Of a stretch of 64,000 bases of DNA, positions 1 to 10,935 are shown one piece after another. The DNA comes from Polytrichum commune (taxonomy: Eukaryota; Streptophyta; Polytrichopsida; Polytrichales; Polytrichaceae), in contig OX485803.1 in the NCBI GenBank assembly GCA_950295325.1, positions 14,756,001-14,820,000 of the forward strand, written 5' to 3'. The notes beneath the pieces were generated by a model that was not told the DNA's origin, made no database searches, and worked only from the letters and a program-made list of their open reading frames with translations. Made by a program: the position numbers and the translations under genes. Each line of letters begins with the position of its first letter. Within the stretch, counting starts at the first letter, position 1.

Positions 1-204
1 TCTCTCTACAGCGAACACGGTAATCCGCATTTCAATACATAACATCGCCTAAATTGGTTACCTCATGAGTACATTAACACTTGACTCCCATTGGCTACAC
101 TAAGTGTACACGCATTGAAGTTGCTGCCGAGCCATGATCGGTTTTAGAAATGGCACTTCACCATTATGATGGCGGTCCAATGCATGGCTAGGGGGTGGTT
201 AACA

Positions 205-482
205 GGGTCTCTCTAAATACCCCCGACGAGCGTGGCTCGGAGGCCAGGTTCGGTGGGGTTCATTTTTCTGGCCCTCCCCGTTTTAGCCCCTTGGTGATTT
301 TTTTTGGTTTTTTTTTGCTAAATTTGGGTCCTGCAGCCCCAAATTACCCTAGGAAGCCCCTTATGAGATCAAATAAGGCCCCACCCAATTAAAAAAATAG
401 GGGGCATGTTTTATCCCAACCCTGCCACCCCTCCCGAACCTGGCCTCCGAGCCACGCTCGATGGGGGTTTTTAGGCAGATCC
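205..482. mobile_element. Short non-autonomous Mutator-like element, 278 bp
   Basis: The two ends are inverted copies: the left reads GGGTCTCTCTAAATACCCCC and the reverse complement of the right reads GGATCTGCCTAAAAACCCCC. Similarity continues inward through a shared block (CGAGCGTGGCTCGGAGGCC) on both arms. The element is flanked by a perfect 9-bp direct repeat TGGTTAACA at 196-204 and 483-491. A 9-bp TSD with extended TIRs is the Mutator signature. No coding capacity is visible inside, so it depends on an autonomous partner elsewhere. Its TIR differs from that of the larger Mutator-like pair at 5183 and 62029, so it is a separate family. Confidence 0.8.
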
Positions 483-491
483 TGGTTAACA

Positions 492-1985
492 TGGTATTTC
501 TACCTTAGGTATTGTACCAATTGTGAACAACCATCACAATCTGTACAATCACATGCGACCACAACCTTGACGGTAGTACAAACATGCATTGTGTTCAATT
601 TGTGTGTGCATAAGCATGGACTATGTGTACCACCGCAGACATGGAGATGTCCTTCTAGATTGATAATCAGAGCACAATGGTTTGGATTATACCATATGCA
701 AAAGAAATGAGTCTGGGAAGTCGGGAGGCTTATGGAACGAAATGTACATCAAGATGGTGTCAACCCAACTAATTTCTTAGTGTGGCGGAGTGCAATAACT
801 TTCATGAGGTAGAGGCTAATCTGATGGTCCAATTGAAAGAAAGACTTGAGACTTTCTAACACTACCTCTTCAAATAGTAATGACTCCATTAGAGTTATGT
901 ATGTACCTTCCAAATACTTGAATTATGTGCACCGCTTAAGTGTGTCTTAAAAGTTATCATTTAATTCTTCAAATTACAACAACAACTTCCTCACATTTAC
1001 AAAACACATACTACTACAAAATGTGGGATTCCTAAATGTAGTACTCCTAAGTGCCACTCCACTAAATAAAAAGAGTCCTATTTGACTTTCAATGGGCATT
1101 TAAACGTTTTTTGGACTCATTTTGGGTGAATTAAGTTGAAACACTACTTCAAAGTCACATAGGACATGTTCTGTATTTGCAGTAGTAACATCTTCACAGT
1201 TGGAGTCACTAGTGGACGTTGCCAAAGGAAAAACTCTCTCAAATGTTCGCTCCTATGAAACAAAAAGAAACCTTGTGTCATATGAACTCTAGTACATCTT
1301 TTGGAGATTTGCTAAACACATATTCCTTACTGTATTTTATCAAATCTGACACCAAATTTGCAACTCCAAATTTTAAAATTCGATGCAAATTACCAACTAT
1401 CAAAGCTTAGCTTTCATAAGATTATATACAGTTATATGAGTTGGTTGTATTATCATTTTCGTCTTCGAGGTCGAATTGGGGAGGGGGGATGGGTTCATCC
1501 TTTGTGATGGTGATGAGCAAACCCAATTGAAAGGGCCAAAGAACGTGTCACATGGTCGACAACACATATTTAAGATGTACTAATCAACACAATTTTCCTA
1601 ATGCCAACGTTGCCATGCTCCAACTCATTGCAATTGCAAATGCAGATTATCACGAGATTACCAACAACTTTACTATGCAATTTATATGTATATATGAAAC
1701 ATCCCCAATTAAAAAACCAAGCTGCATAAAAGTGCACCTAGGTGAGGCACCTCAGTCATGAAATCCACAACTCATCAATATCTAACTCCTACTATAACGA
1801 ACTCCCATGTCATGCCTAGACTTTCAAAATGGAGATTATCAACTCCTATACAACTATTGTATAGACATAATATGATTAACATCTTAGAACCCCCTCCCGA
1901 GAAAAAACAGCTGTGACGTGTCATCACATGATTCGTTGGAGCCTTTAAGATTGTGACCTGGAGATTACCCCACCACTCTACATGG
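492..1985. other. Intergenic AT-rich stretch, nothing recognised
   Basis: About 1.5 kb of AT-rich DNA with only short, unconserved open frames. I see no splice-bounded coding sequence, no TIR pair and no tandem repeat. It lies 3' of the DUF4419 gene and may include its downstream untranslated region. Confidence 0.6.
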
Positions 1986-1990
1986 TCCGA

Positions 1991-3061
1991 TTACCAAGAG
2001 TCTTGTTCTCTTGGCGGCTTGTCCTCCGCATCGGTGACGAGCCAACCCAGCTGGGGAGCGACGCAATACGTGACTGGATCGACGACAACTCCGACGAGGC
2101 CACCGCGGAGCAACATTTTGAATTCTTGCGAGAAGTATTCCCACGCGAACGGTGTCTCGCTGAGTCCGCAAGGGATGTCGGAGGGATCCAAGCGCACACC
2201 GGCCTTGCCAAGGGCCCCGGGGTTCAGGACGCCGTCACTGGTGTAAAGAAAGAAGTTACCGATCCAGCCCGAGATCGTGGTAATGCCACCGGATCCGAAA
2301 GCACCGTGCTCCAAGAAGATGTCATTCCAGAACGGCTACTCGATCTTGTTGTCGAAGGCGCCCTCGAAGTGGACGAGGATGCGGTCCAGTTGTGCTTGCC
2401 ACGGGGACAGGTCCAGGTCATCCAAGAGGGCCAGGCCCTTGCGGAGCTTCTGCCAGTCTTCTTTGGTGCATGTGAGCTCAACGGTAGGGATGCTGCACAT
2501 GGTCATCACTTTGTACTCGAAGTAGCTCTTGACAACGTCCATGAATACGATGGCATGTGCGACGCTGGCCACTTCGTCCGTCGTTGTGAACTTTGTGTTC
2601 AAGGCCTTGAGCGCCGCCACGCCGCTCAGATTCTCCGCAATTTGAGCTGTGAATCCATGTGCTATTTTGCCCCAGTTGTTAGTGCCACAGCCTTTGCGGA
2701 GCGTGTCGTCACGTACCGACAATGTTTTCTTGCCCTGGTGGCTGACGAAGGCGTGCCTGTGGTTCTCCGGGTCCTTGGCCACATGCGTTGAGACTCCGAG
2801 CATGAGCGTGTTCCATATCGCGTCTGGGCTGAGGGTAAGTGGCAGGTGGAAGCTGAATGCCAAATACACGGCCGCTAGCAGCGGGTTCTTGATGCCCAGG
2901 GGCTCCCCCAGAATGAAGGATGCATCTACGTGTGAGAAACCGTCCACCTCCTTCTCACCAGCCAACGCAATCGCTTGTTCCGCCCCGTTGGGTTTAGTTG
3001 GCAGCCAAGATTCCAGTGTAGCTAACTCCGGTTGCACATCGTTCACCTTGAACTGCACCAT
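1991..3061 (-). pseudogene. DUF4419-domain protein gene with one in-frame stop (or readthrough/sequencing error)
   Basis: A single minus-strand reading frame of 356 codons runs from ATG at 3061-3059 (MVQFKVNDVQPEL) to TAA at 1993-1991. It is broken only by TAG at 2338-2336, codon 242. The protein carries the DUF4419 pattern: FVSHQGKKTLSVRDD in the middle, then FWNDIF, a GGITTISGWIGNFFL block, an IPCG turn, a RGGLVGVVVD segment and a terminal PQLGWLV. The stop sits between FDNKIE and PFWNDIF, inside the conserved domain, and homology continues in the same frame on both sides, so it is not an intron. An upstream ATG at 3097 adds 12 residues; I prefer 3061 because the domain starts there. The function of DUF4419 is unknown. 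The gene is visibly richer in G+C than its surroundings and has no introns. Family assignment is from motif memory, so a profile search should confirm it. Confidence 0.8.
2336..2338 (-). other. Premature TAG codon in the DUF4419 gene
   Basis: The minus strand reads GAG TAG CCG TTC TGG at this point. The reading frame, codon style and domain similarity are unchanged before and after it. A one-base change from a tyrosine codon (TAC or TAT) would produce it. It could be a true nonsense mutation, an assembly error, or an edited or readthrough site. Confidence 0.85.
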
Positions 3062-3154
3062 GGCCGAAGAAGCCTGCAACAACGTATGGGAATGCAATTC
3101 GTGAAGGTAAGGATTGGATGATGATGACCTAGTTCTTTAGGATTAATTTGAAGG

Positions 3155-3687
3155 AGAGAGTTACAAAGAATCATTATTTGCAATTCAGAAAGCCACCACG
3201 TCTCAATTTGTGATGCCTTCGGGGTGACAGTCAATGTACGTCGACATAATTCAAGGGTCTTCCTATCGATGCAATTCTGGAAAACACCTACTCTTACAGA
3301 TGCAGAGATACAACAATAAACTCACAAGCACTATTGGATATGCTTGAAACATAAATCTGAATGTGAAGCCTATTGTCAAAACAAAAGGTACTCGATCAAA
3401 ATAAAAGACTAATTGGCACCGTTCCAGAATTGAATACCCCGTGGACCAACGTATCCAAACAGAACCCCAAGCTCTACTCGATTGGGAACTTAGAAATTGC
3501 TTCAGTACAAAGATTAGAAACATTCTGTATTCATCTTTGAAGAGAGTTACATAAAATCGCTGGTTATAGTTGTTCCAATTCAGAAGCCACATTGTCTCGA
3601 TTTGTGAAGCTTTCGGGAATTGTCTAGATCACAGTGACAGTTGATACACGTCGACATGATCCAAGGATTTTCCTATCGATGTGATTC
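3155..3687. repeat. Direct duplication upstream of the DUF4419 gene (3155-3280 and 3542-3687)
   Basis: Two diverged direct copies of about 130 bp are spaced roughly 390 bp apart. Both run from GAGAGTTACA through CAATTCAGAA and a TTTGTGA...CTTTCGGG block, then ACGTCGACAT and finish at TCCTATCGATG. They lie about 100 and 500 bp upstream of the DUF4419 start codon, so they occupy its presumed promoter or 5' leader. The 250 bp between them shows nothing else recognisable. Confidence 0.65.
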
Positions 3688-4069
3688 ATTTCTTTCTAGC
3701 GATTTCTTGCAACATTACAACAACGACAAGCAATCAAAGAGTCGATCAAGAGCCACGCCGTCGGTACCTGAGTTGGGAGTGCTAATTCGAAGTGCCTACT
3801 CTCCTCCGGAACAACTCGCAGTGTACTGCAATTTCGCAAACAACAGCTCAATTGCTCTTGATCTCTTCCTAACCACTTCCAGCAGGAATGAGGCTGTAGA
3901 AAGTTTCGAAACAAGTCTGGTGGCAACTTATCACACTGAATCTAGTTCTCCAAATCAAACCATAGCTTGCACAATGTGCATTGTGCACAATGGCTGGATG
4001 CTAATAAGCTAATTAGTTACAATCTGTGACGATCTTTCAGTGATGATCAGAAGATCGCAATGCGAAGAC
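3688..4069. other. Unassigned sequence with a 123-codon frame, not recognised
   Basis: An open frame on the plus strand (3641-4012) crosses this stretch, and a shorter one lies on the minus strand, but neither resembles a known family. Base composition is intermediate between the DUF4419 gene and the AT-rich flank, so untranslated exon sequence of that gene is possible. I cannot show it. Confidence 0.3.
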
Positions 4070-4072
4070 TCA

Positions 4073-4605
4073 GGGCCGCTTTACACCTAGAGGCCGGGCC
4101 AATTTCCCTTGAGGCCGATTGCACAAAATTTCAGCCTTTTTTGGGTTGGAGGCCGGCCTCTACTACACATTATAATAAGATTATACCGGGGGCCAATTTT
4201 CCCATATGTAAAGGCCCTCGGGCCAAGAAGCCAAGCTGATTCAAAAAAATTAGCCTAATCCAACGGATGTAGCATAATCTAAGATAGAGCCTTTAGATTC
4301 CACATAATCCAATGGATCTAGTTCACTTTAAAAAATTATACTTTATTTAAGAAGATTTTTTTAGTGGAATATGACATTGGCCTCTAGGCCAAGAATTGGC
4401 CTTCCATTTTGGGTGCACCCAATTCAACGAGCTCGGGCCGTGTCATAACATACATTTTTTAATTTAAAAAATCATACCACCAAATCGGCCCGGCCTCTAG
4501 ATGTAAAGGGGTTGGGGCCGATTTGAGCCTTTTTACCAATCACAAATGAGGATTTCAAGCCTCTTACACAACGAATTGGCCCGGCCTCTAAGTGTAAAGC
4601 GGCCC
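4073..4605. mobile_element. PIF/Harbinger (Tourist)-like MITE, 533 bp
   Basis: Terminal inverted repeats start GGGCCGCTTTACACCTAGAG on the left and GGGCCGCTTTACACTTAGAG on the right (reverse complement), extending through GGCCGGGCCAATT. The ends are flanked by the trinucleotide TCA at 4070-4072 and 4606-4608. GGGCC-starting TIRs with a 3-bp duplication fit PIF/Harbinger, whose usual duplication is TWA. Another GGCCCGGCCTCTA-type motif occurs internally near 4490. No coding capacity. Confidence 0.7.
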
Positions 4606-4608
4606 TCA

Positions 4609-5173
4609 ATCTGTCAAGAGAGAGAAGTTTTTTTCCTGGCTTTGATTTTACATATCCAGCGTGTTGAAAGTGTCCACGTGGAGATAAGGTGGCCCTGAAT
4701 TAAGCTTATGTCCGTTATTCATGGGCATCACGCATTTCACATGTTGGATATTTGGCTCATAGCTTATGTTAGGTTGAGCCACCTATAACCTATAAAATAA
4801 GAGAGTTTGCATATGTTTAGGAGGAGTAATATTGGGGAATTATTTTTCTTGCAAAGAGAAACAAAGTCTAAGGAGAATCAATGCAATTATTCTTCAAAAA
4901 AATTATGAATATGGAAATTACTACAAATTTCGAAGCATAAAATTTTAGGGTTACACATAGCGGATCTATAGGTCAACCTATAACTTCTCATCTCAATGCT
5001 ACTCCACAGCTACAATAATTATCAAAACTCTAATGAGGGTAATCAATCACAAGTTGCCACCACATAAACTTTAACTTTGTTTGCTGCATAAAATTGAGAT
5101 CTCATCTATGTTGGCATTACATGACCCTATTGAGCGGTTGAATGGACTTGGTCAGCTATTAATGCCTCGACAT
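4609..5173. other. Intergenic AT-rich stretch, nothing recognised
   Basis: No coding frame, TIR pair or tandem repeat seen between the MITE ending at 4605 and the Mutator-like element starting at 5183. Confidence 0.6.
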
Positions 5174-5182
5174 GATTGTAAG

Positions 5183-6469
5183 GGGGGACATTAAATACCC
5201 CCCCACGAACTTTTCGGACTGTCAGATCCGGGCTGGGGCAGCCGCCCGTCCAGAAAATCTGGATTTTCTGGACCCGCCCGAAAACTGCTGCCCGCCCGGC
5301 CGATTTCGAAAAAACCATTGCCCTTGCATTCTTGAAGGCCACTTACTCACAAATCCCATATTGAGTGCACTACACCTTCAAGGGCCACAATCCAATATAT
5401 ATGTTCACTTCCAATTGAGTAAATAAGCAATTGACTGGGGTTTCATTATCAAAGTGAAACCGTCAATAAAACATGTAATTAACTTAGAAGTCAAAAATAT
5501 TACAAAACCCTCACTAGCATTGAGGTTATAATTTTTTTGTGACTCACAATTTGAAATTGTCTTTGTCATTCTAAAATGACACTTAAATTTAGTGTGCTGA
5601 TTTAGTATGTGTATTTTATAATATTTTAGGTAATGCCGTCTACTTTCACAAGTATTCATACGCATTCATTAATCAATTATTAGAATTAATTCATTGGACT
5701 TAATTATTAGAACTAATTCACTGGAATTAAATTCCAGAAATTAGTTATTATAATTAATTCACTGGAATTGATTCCAGAAATTAATTATTATAATTAATCC
5801 ACTAGAATTAAATTCCAGATATTAATTATTATAATTAAATCACTGGAATTGATTCCAGAAATTAATAATAGAATTAACTCACTGGAATTAATTCCAATAA
5901 TTAATTAATTACAGTAAGTACATTTTATAATCAATTAGCTTTACTTAATTTTGTAAGCATAGTTTCTGATTTATTTGGGATTAATGAATGCGTATGAATA
6001 CTTGTGAAAGTAGACGGCATTACCTAAAATATTATAAAATACACATACTAAATCAGCACACTAAATTTAAGTGTCATTTTAGAATGACAAAGACAATTTC
6101 AAATTGTGAGTCACAATAATTATAACCTCAGTGCTAGTGAGGGTTTTGTAATATTTTTGATTTCTAAGTTAATTACATGTTTTATTGACAGTTTCACTTT
6201 GATAATGAAACCCCAGTCAATTGCTTATTTACTCAATTGGAAGTGAACATATATATTGGATTTTGGCCCTTGAAGGTGAAGTGCACTCAATATGGGATTT
6301 GTGAGTAAGTGGCCTTCAAGAATGCAAGGACAATGGTTTTTTTCGAAATCGGGCGGGCGGGCAGCAGTTTTCGGGCGGGTCCAAAAAATCCAGATTTTCT
6401 GGACGGGCGGCTGCCCCAGCCCGGATCTGACAGTCCGAAAAGTTCGTGGGGGGGTATTTAACGTCCCCC
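5183..6469. mobile_element. Long-TIR (foldback) Mutator-like element, 1287 bp
   Basis: Two arms of nearly 500 bp are inverted copies: the left (5183-5670) begins GGGGGACATTAAATACCCCC and the right (to 6469) mirrors it. Each arm includes a GC-rich outer block (for example GTCAGATCCGGGCTGGGGC) and an AT-rich inner block containing CCAATATATATGTTCACTTCC. The element is flanked by a perfect 9-bp direct repeat GATTGTAAG at 5174-5182 and 6470-6478. Long TIRs plus a 9-bp TSD fit Mutator. The arms are very similar to each other, which suggests recent insertion or repair between arms. Open frames inside the arms are mirror images of each other and are not genes. A related copy lies at 62029-63177. Confidence 0.85.
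5705..5915. repeat. Palindromic short tandem array in the core of the foldback element
   Basis: About five units of 42-44 bp, each centred on a palindrome of the form ACTGGAATTRATTCCAG and separated by AAATTAATTATTATAATTAA-type spacers. They make up the loop of the foldback element. The copy at 62029 has a shorter core using the same ACTGGAATTAA and ATTCCAGTAATTAA words. Confidence 0.75.
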
Positions 6470-6478
6470 GATTGTAAG

Positions 6479-7757
6479 TAAGTTGTCACCCTTCCCTTGG
6501 TCAATGGACCTAGGTGCAAGGATGGCAAAGTAGAAAAATAAAATGCTACTGGTATACTAAACCATCTTTTTTAAACCAAACATCTTAAATTAGTGTCTTA
6601 AAAAATTATGTCTGTTAGTTGGAAAAAATTTCATGGTGCCCTCCATTGTTGTGTTAAGTGCTCTTCAAAAACTTATCATTAAAAGTAATGCTCACAAGCA
6701 AATGGCTCAATATGATTTCAGATGTAGAAATCATGGCCTTAAATATGTTGGAATTAAAAAGTGCATATTCCTTGAAAATTTTATAAACTTGAGGGCATCA
6801 TTAAATGTTTTTATATTAAATCATCCATTTAGTGTACCCTTATCGTAGTTTTTAAACAAATTTCAAATAGTTACTTGTTCAATGTCACCTACTTGTGCAC
6901 CAGTTGTACAATATTCTAAAATATATAGATGTTTTTGGAATCAGTTCAATGTCAATATAAATAGTTTGGGTTTATTCATCAATATGTTCGAAAATGTTGT
7001 TTGTTTCTTCACAAAAATCAAAGTTAGCATATGATTTTGAATCACTTTCACTTAAACATGTGCAAGGATTTAGACTTTACCATGCTTGCACCATTAAGGT
7101 GGGTGAAAATACAGTTGCATCTTTTGGCCTGCACCATTGATGCATAAACCAAATTGTCACTAACTAGGAAATCGACTAGGATGCTAATGCGATTCAATAA
7201 GCTAACAAAATTGAGATTCCATGTGGATTAGATTTGTATCAGAAATAAAAATGATTTTCGATTTTGGAAAAAGGAGGTAGTCAAGTCCTCCTTCTCAAAT
7301 TTATTTACCTTTTTTTTTTCTTTGTTTTTCTCATGATCGTATTGTATATCAATTATTCGTTTCTGGGAGAAATTAGTGCATATTTCTACATGGAAGAGGG
7401 CCAAATTTTGATTTCCTAGCGATTTTTGCTACCTTTGCCGCACACAGAACATGCCCAAATTTTGCATATTTAGCGATTTTCACTAACTTTGCCTCACACA
7501 CAGAAATTTGCCATAAAAACAATGTTGAGAGCTGATTTTATCAAATGTTGAGAGAAAGTTTGGGATCACTCTACTACATTCCATTGATAAAATGATGGAT
7601 GTTCAACAACTTTCAATTACATTTGATGGCTTGGCTATACTCTAAGTTTTGGTGTGTCTTGAATGGTGTTAGACTAAGTTAACATTCGAATATAGTTCAA
7701 GTTTTATAATTGATTGATAACGAGTGGTTATGGACAATCATATTATCTTGCATTTGT
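6479..7757. other. Intergenic AT-rich stretch, nothing recognised
   Basis: About 1.3 kb without a coding frame I can assign. A 71-codon plus-strand frame at 6633-6848 has no recognisable domain. Homopolymer T tracts occur near 7310. Confidence 0.55.
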
Positions 7758-7765
7758 TTTCTGAA

Positions 7766-8630
7766 CACGGGGAGGTCACTCAGTAGGATTTTTGTGTACC
7801 ACGTGCAGCGGAGGGGTATTTGTTTAGGGGCTATTTACCTCCAAGGCACGAATTAAAAGCTCCCTATAATTACATAATATTCTAAAATGGCCTATTTTTT
7901 TGTACCCTACCATTACTTATAATGCCCATGTCATTAAAAAAATTTGTAGTCTATATTCCTTTCCATTAAAAAAATTGAATTTAAGAATGTATGCAATGCA
8001 AAAGTGATGGGAAAAGCATGGCAACAAAAAAATATAAAAATTACGTACCATTGCAAAAACCAAGTACAAAAACTTAAAGTGAAAAACTTAAAGTGGATCG
8101 TTTCAGACCTGCTCTTCAAGGTTTCCGCATCAGATCACGCAGCCTGGCTAAAAAAACTCTACACAAGATTGGAGAAGAGGATGACGACAAACAATTCTAA
8201 ACCCTAAACACAACGGTGAGGCTCAAATGTTGTGCACAAACGGGCGCCCTACAATCGGGTTGAAGAGTTTCAAAAGAGAAGGGGAGAAAAACCACCAAGA
8301 GAAGTCGGGCATAGAGTTAGGCTTCCAATTTCATCCATTTTTGGGTGAATGATGAGTAATTTTTCATCTATCCCTTGTGAGGCATGCGTACGAAATTGAT
8401 TCTACTAAACATACATCCTAAGATCCTTATTTTCAGCCCCTATATTATTTTTACTAAAAGGGAATGGCCCATATTTTATACCTATCTATTTTACTTGTAA
8501 TGGGCTTATGTACTTTTAATGGACCCTTCATTATTTGGAATTCTTTTATAATTTTTATGTCAAATGATTTTAATCTTCCCTATATTATGCCGCACGTCGT
8601 TTTTAAAATGCACTAAGTGACCTCCCCGTG
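7766..8630. mobile_element. Non-autonomous hAT-like element, 865 bp
   Basis: The left end CACGGGGAGGTCACTCAGT is matched by the reverse complement of the right end, CACGGGGAGGTCACTTAGT. An 8-bp direct repeat TTTCTGAA flanks both sides (7758-7765 and 8631-8638). An 8-bp TSD with short TIRs is characteristic of the hAT superfamily. The interior encodes nothing recognisable. Short frames around 7934-8207 have no domain. Confidence 0.75.
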
Positions 8631-8638
8631 TTTCTGAA

Positions 8639-9121
8639 TGCATTCTTTTGTATTCCTTTGAGAAACAAATGCCTTTTGTGACAAGTCCTTAATGCAATAG
8701 AAAAGGTTATTTAAAATAAATCAACATCATCGAATTCCATCAGTTTTGGTTATATCCTATATAAGGCATTCTATGAGCTACTTTGAAACCTTCAAAAACT
8801 GACAGTCTCAGTGAAGGACATCCCTTTTGGGTACCAAGTGGGTACTCGAACCATGCATATACCCTAAGTCAAACCGAGTATTTAGTTACCTCATCAAATA
8901 ATACGTTGTCTTCATTACATCAATTCAAATTTTGGAGCCTCATTTTTATATATCTATTGCTTTAACTTATGTGCTGATATATTTCATGATGATGTATGAA
9001 CTTCATAAGCATTGTGTGTCAAATTCAATGTCGATCACAAGATATATATCATATTATTGTAGTTATAATATCACAAATATTCAACAACAATCACAAACAC
9101 ATGGCCCTTTGGTGAATGTCC
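8639..9121. other. Intergenic stretch, nothing recognised
   Basis: AT-rich spacer between the hAT-like and Harbinger-like elements, with no assignable frame or repeat. Confidence 0.5.
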
Positions 9122-9124
9122 TAA

Positions 9125-9622
9125 GGGCCACTTCACACACGAGACTGAGAGCCCATGACCATTACATTTCAAGCACTCTCATTGGTGGAAAAGGCAGAGC
9201 CGGTCCAAGTTCTCTTCACACTACGCTTGAGGGACCAACGGAGTATGTGAATGCAAGATGGATGTAAAGTCTACACGGATTCCTACATGGCATCAAATGG
9301 ATCGTGTTTCATGGCTACTTGGACTATTTTTAAAAACCACCTCTTGGAGGTAGGCCTAACAGAAAACCGGGAGACCATGACACTCTGAACGCTCACAACC
9401 GTTGATTTATTCTATTCTATCATGATTAAGGACCCGCATGAATAGAATTTCACTGAAATAGCATTTGGTTGAGGGCCCGGTCATATATGACTTCACACTA
9501 CACCTAGGGTCTGTGACCACACTAAATGATTTTGGAGGTGTGTTGGGACGGCCTTTGGATACTTTCTTTTGGGCTCTCACAATTTCATGGTCACGGCTCT
9601 TGGCTCGTGTGTGAAGTGGCCC
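9125..9622. mobile_element. PIF/Harbinger (Tourist)-like element, 498 bp
   Basis: The left end GGGCCACTTCACACACGAG is repeated inverted at the right end, and similarity continues inward (GAGAGCCCATGACCAT against GAGCCGTGACCATG). TAA flanks both sides (9122-9124 and 9623-9625). A TWA duplication with GGGCC ends is the PIF/Harbinger signature. The TIR resembles that of the element at 4073 (GGGCC-CTT-ACAC), so they are probably related families. Confidence 0.75.
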
Positions 9623-9625
9623 TAA

Positions 9626-10935
9626 GTTGTAACCACTTGGTGGGCGAAAACACCTCATCACTTCGAATGTCAATATGTGTGTGCATGCGGACCTCCATCT
9701 ACCCAAGATGTGCAAAGGAAGTCTATATTGAAAGCCACCATTTAGTGCTCCATTGTTTAAACATTGGATATTGACCAATATGAATCTACAATATGAATCT
9801 ACAATCCCTTGGACAATCATACCAAGAAAAATTAACACTATGAAAATTGGAGCTGATGGGATTATAATGATTTACATTGGAAATAGTTGTTGTATGGGTC
9901 ACGCCGCACACATGATTGTGCTCTAAACCCTTAACTTCCTTAGAGGCTTGTTTTGGGATTATGAACAATGGTAGGAAATGTGGGTTAACATGACACGCCA
10001 ATCTAACATTAAAGTGTCCATAATTACATCGGTTGATGTCATTCTAAACATTTTGTGTTAGATTGGTGTATCATATAGACCCATCTTTCCTAGTAATGGA
10101 ATTACTCTTGAAGGCAAATTCATCCAAAAGGAAGGTGATAGGAAGGTCACAATGGGTATTAGTGTGTTCCTCATAAGTTTTCTTGCCAATGGCGATGAGC
10201 CCATTCCAATATGGGAAGATGGTCATTCACAAGAGATTTTGAAAGTCAAGAATGAACTAATTTTTTCTCTTTGTTGATACATTCTTATACATATTAATGT
10301 CATATTATTCTGATCGGAAATTGTCAGTTTTCTATGGACTCTTCTTCTTACCTCAAAGTCTATATGTATTCTTAATATAATCTGGAAAGATTGGACTATA
10401 AATTGATTGCATATATTTATCTCAACTTTTTGAAGTTTATTGGTTCTAAATTGATTATTAACAAGTCATGAAAATCAATAAATAATGCTACCATATCGAT
10501 GTCATCTTAAAATCATTAGCAACAACTTTTCTTTTAGGTACAAAAAAATTTGAGCTCTAGAAAGCTAATTTTTTAGAAGGCCTAATGAAACCACAATACG
10601 CTTCAAGAAGTTAAGGGTTAATAATAGAGAGCTCATGTTGAGATTCTGCTTGAACTCCATTTCCACTTATGGAAGACTGACATGGCTGCATTTTGTCACT
10701 TCAAGCAATTTTGATATTATGTGATGTCTTTACACTACTCTCACGTCGATGTTGTTCATGTGATTGGCTTGCCAATTGACCAAAATTAGGATGTGATATT
10801 TGCATTGCGTTCAATTGATCATGCAACAAGTTGGTACTACCTTGTAGTGCGTTCGAAGGCATACATGATTCGGCAAGGCTGCATAGATATTCTTGCCACA
10901 TTTTCTTTTGGTGGCTATGCACATGTACTCTGTGA
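9626..10935. other. Intergenic stretch, nothing recognised
   Basis: About 1.3 kb with scattered short frames. A small tandem duplication of AATATGAATCTAC lies near 9778-9806. No domain, TIR pair or tRNA-like box was seen. Confidence 0.5.

Noticed and set aside
2300-2400. An intron removing the TAG in the DUF4419 gene
   Set aside because: Conserved domain sequence continues in frame directly on both sides, and no GT-AG pair removes only the stop without deleting conserved residues.
1982-2791. A 269-codon plus-strand frame overlapping the DUF4419 gene
   Set aside because: It is the antisense shadow of a GC-rich gene; its translation has no domain, while the minus strand gives a clear DUF4419 pattern.
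4019-4614. CAATCTGT on both sides of the 4073 element as an 8-bp target duplication
   Set aside because: The left copy is about 45 bp away from the element end, so it cannot be the duplication; the adjoining TCA pair fits better.
5127-6528. Matching 60-70-codon frames on both strands around 5.2 and 6.4 kb
   Set aside because: They are mirror images created by the inverted arms of the foldback element; similar frames recur in the 62-63 kb copy.
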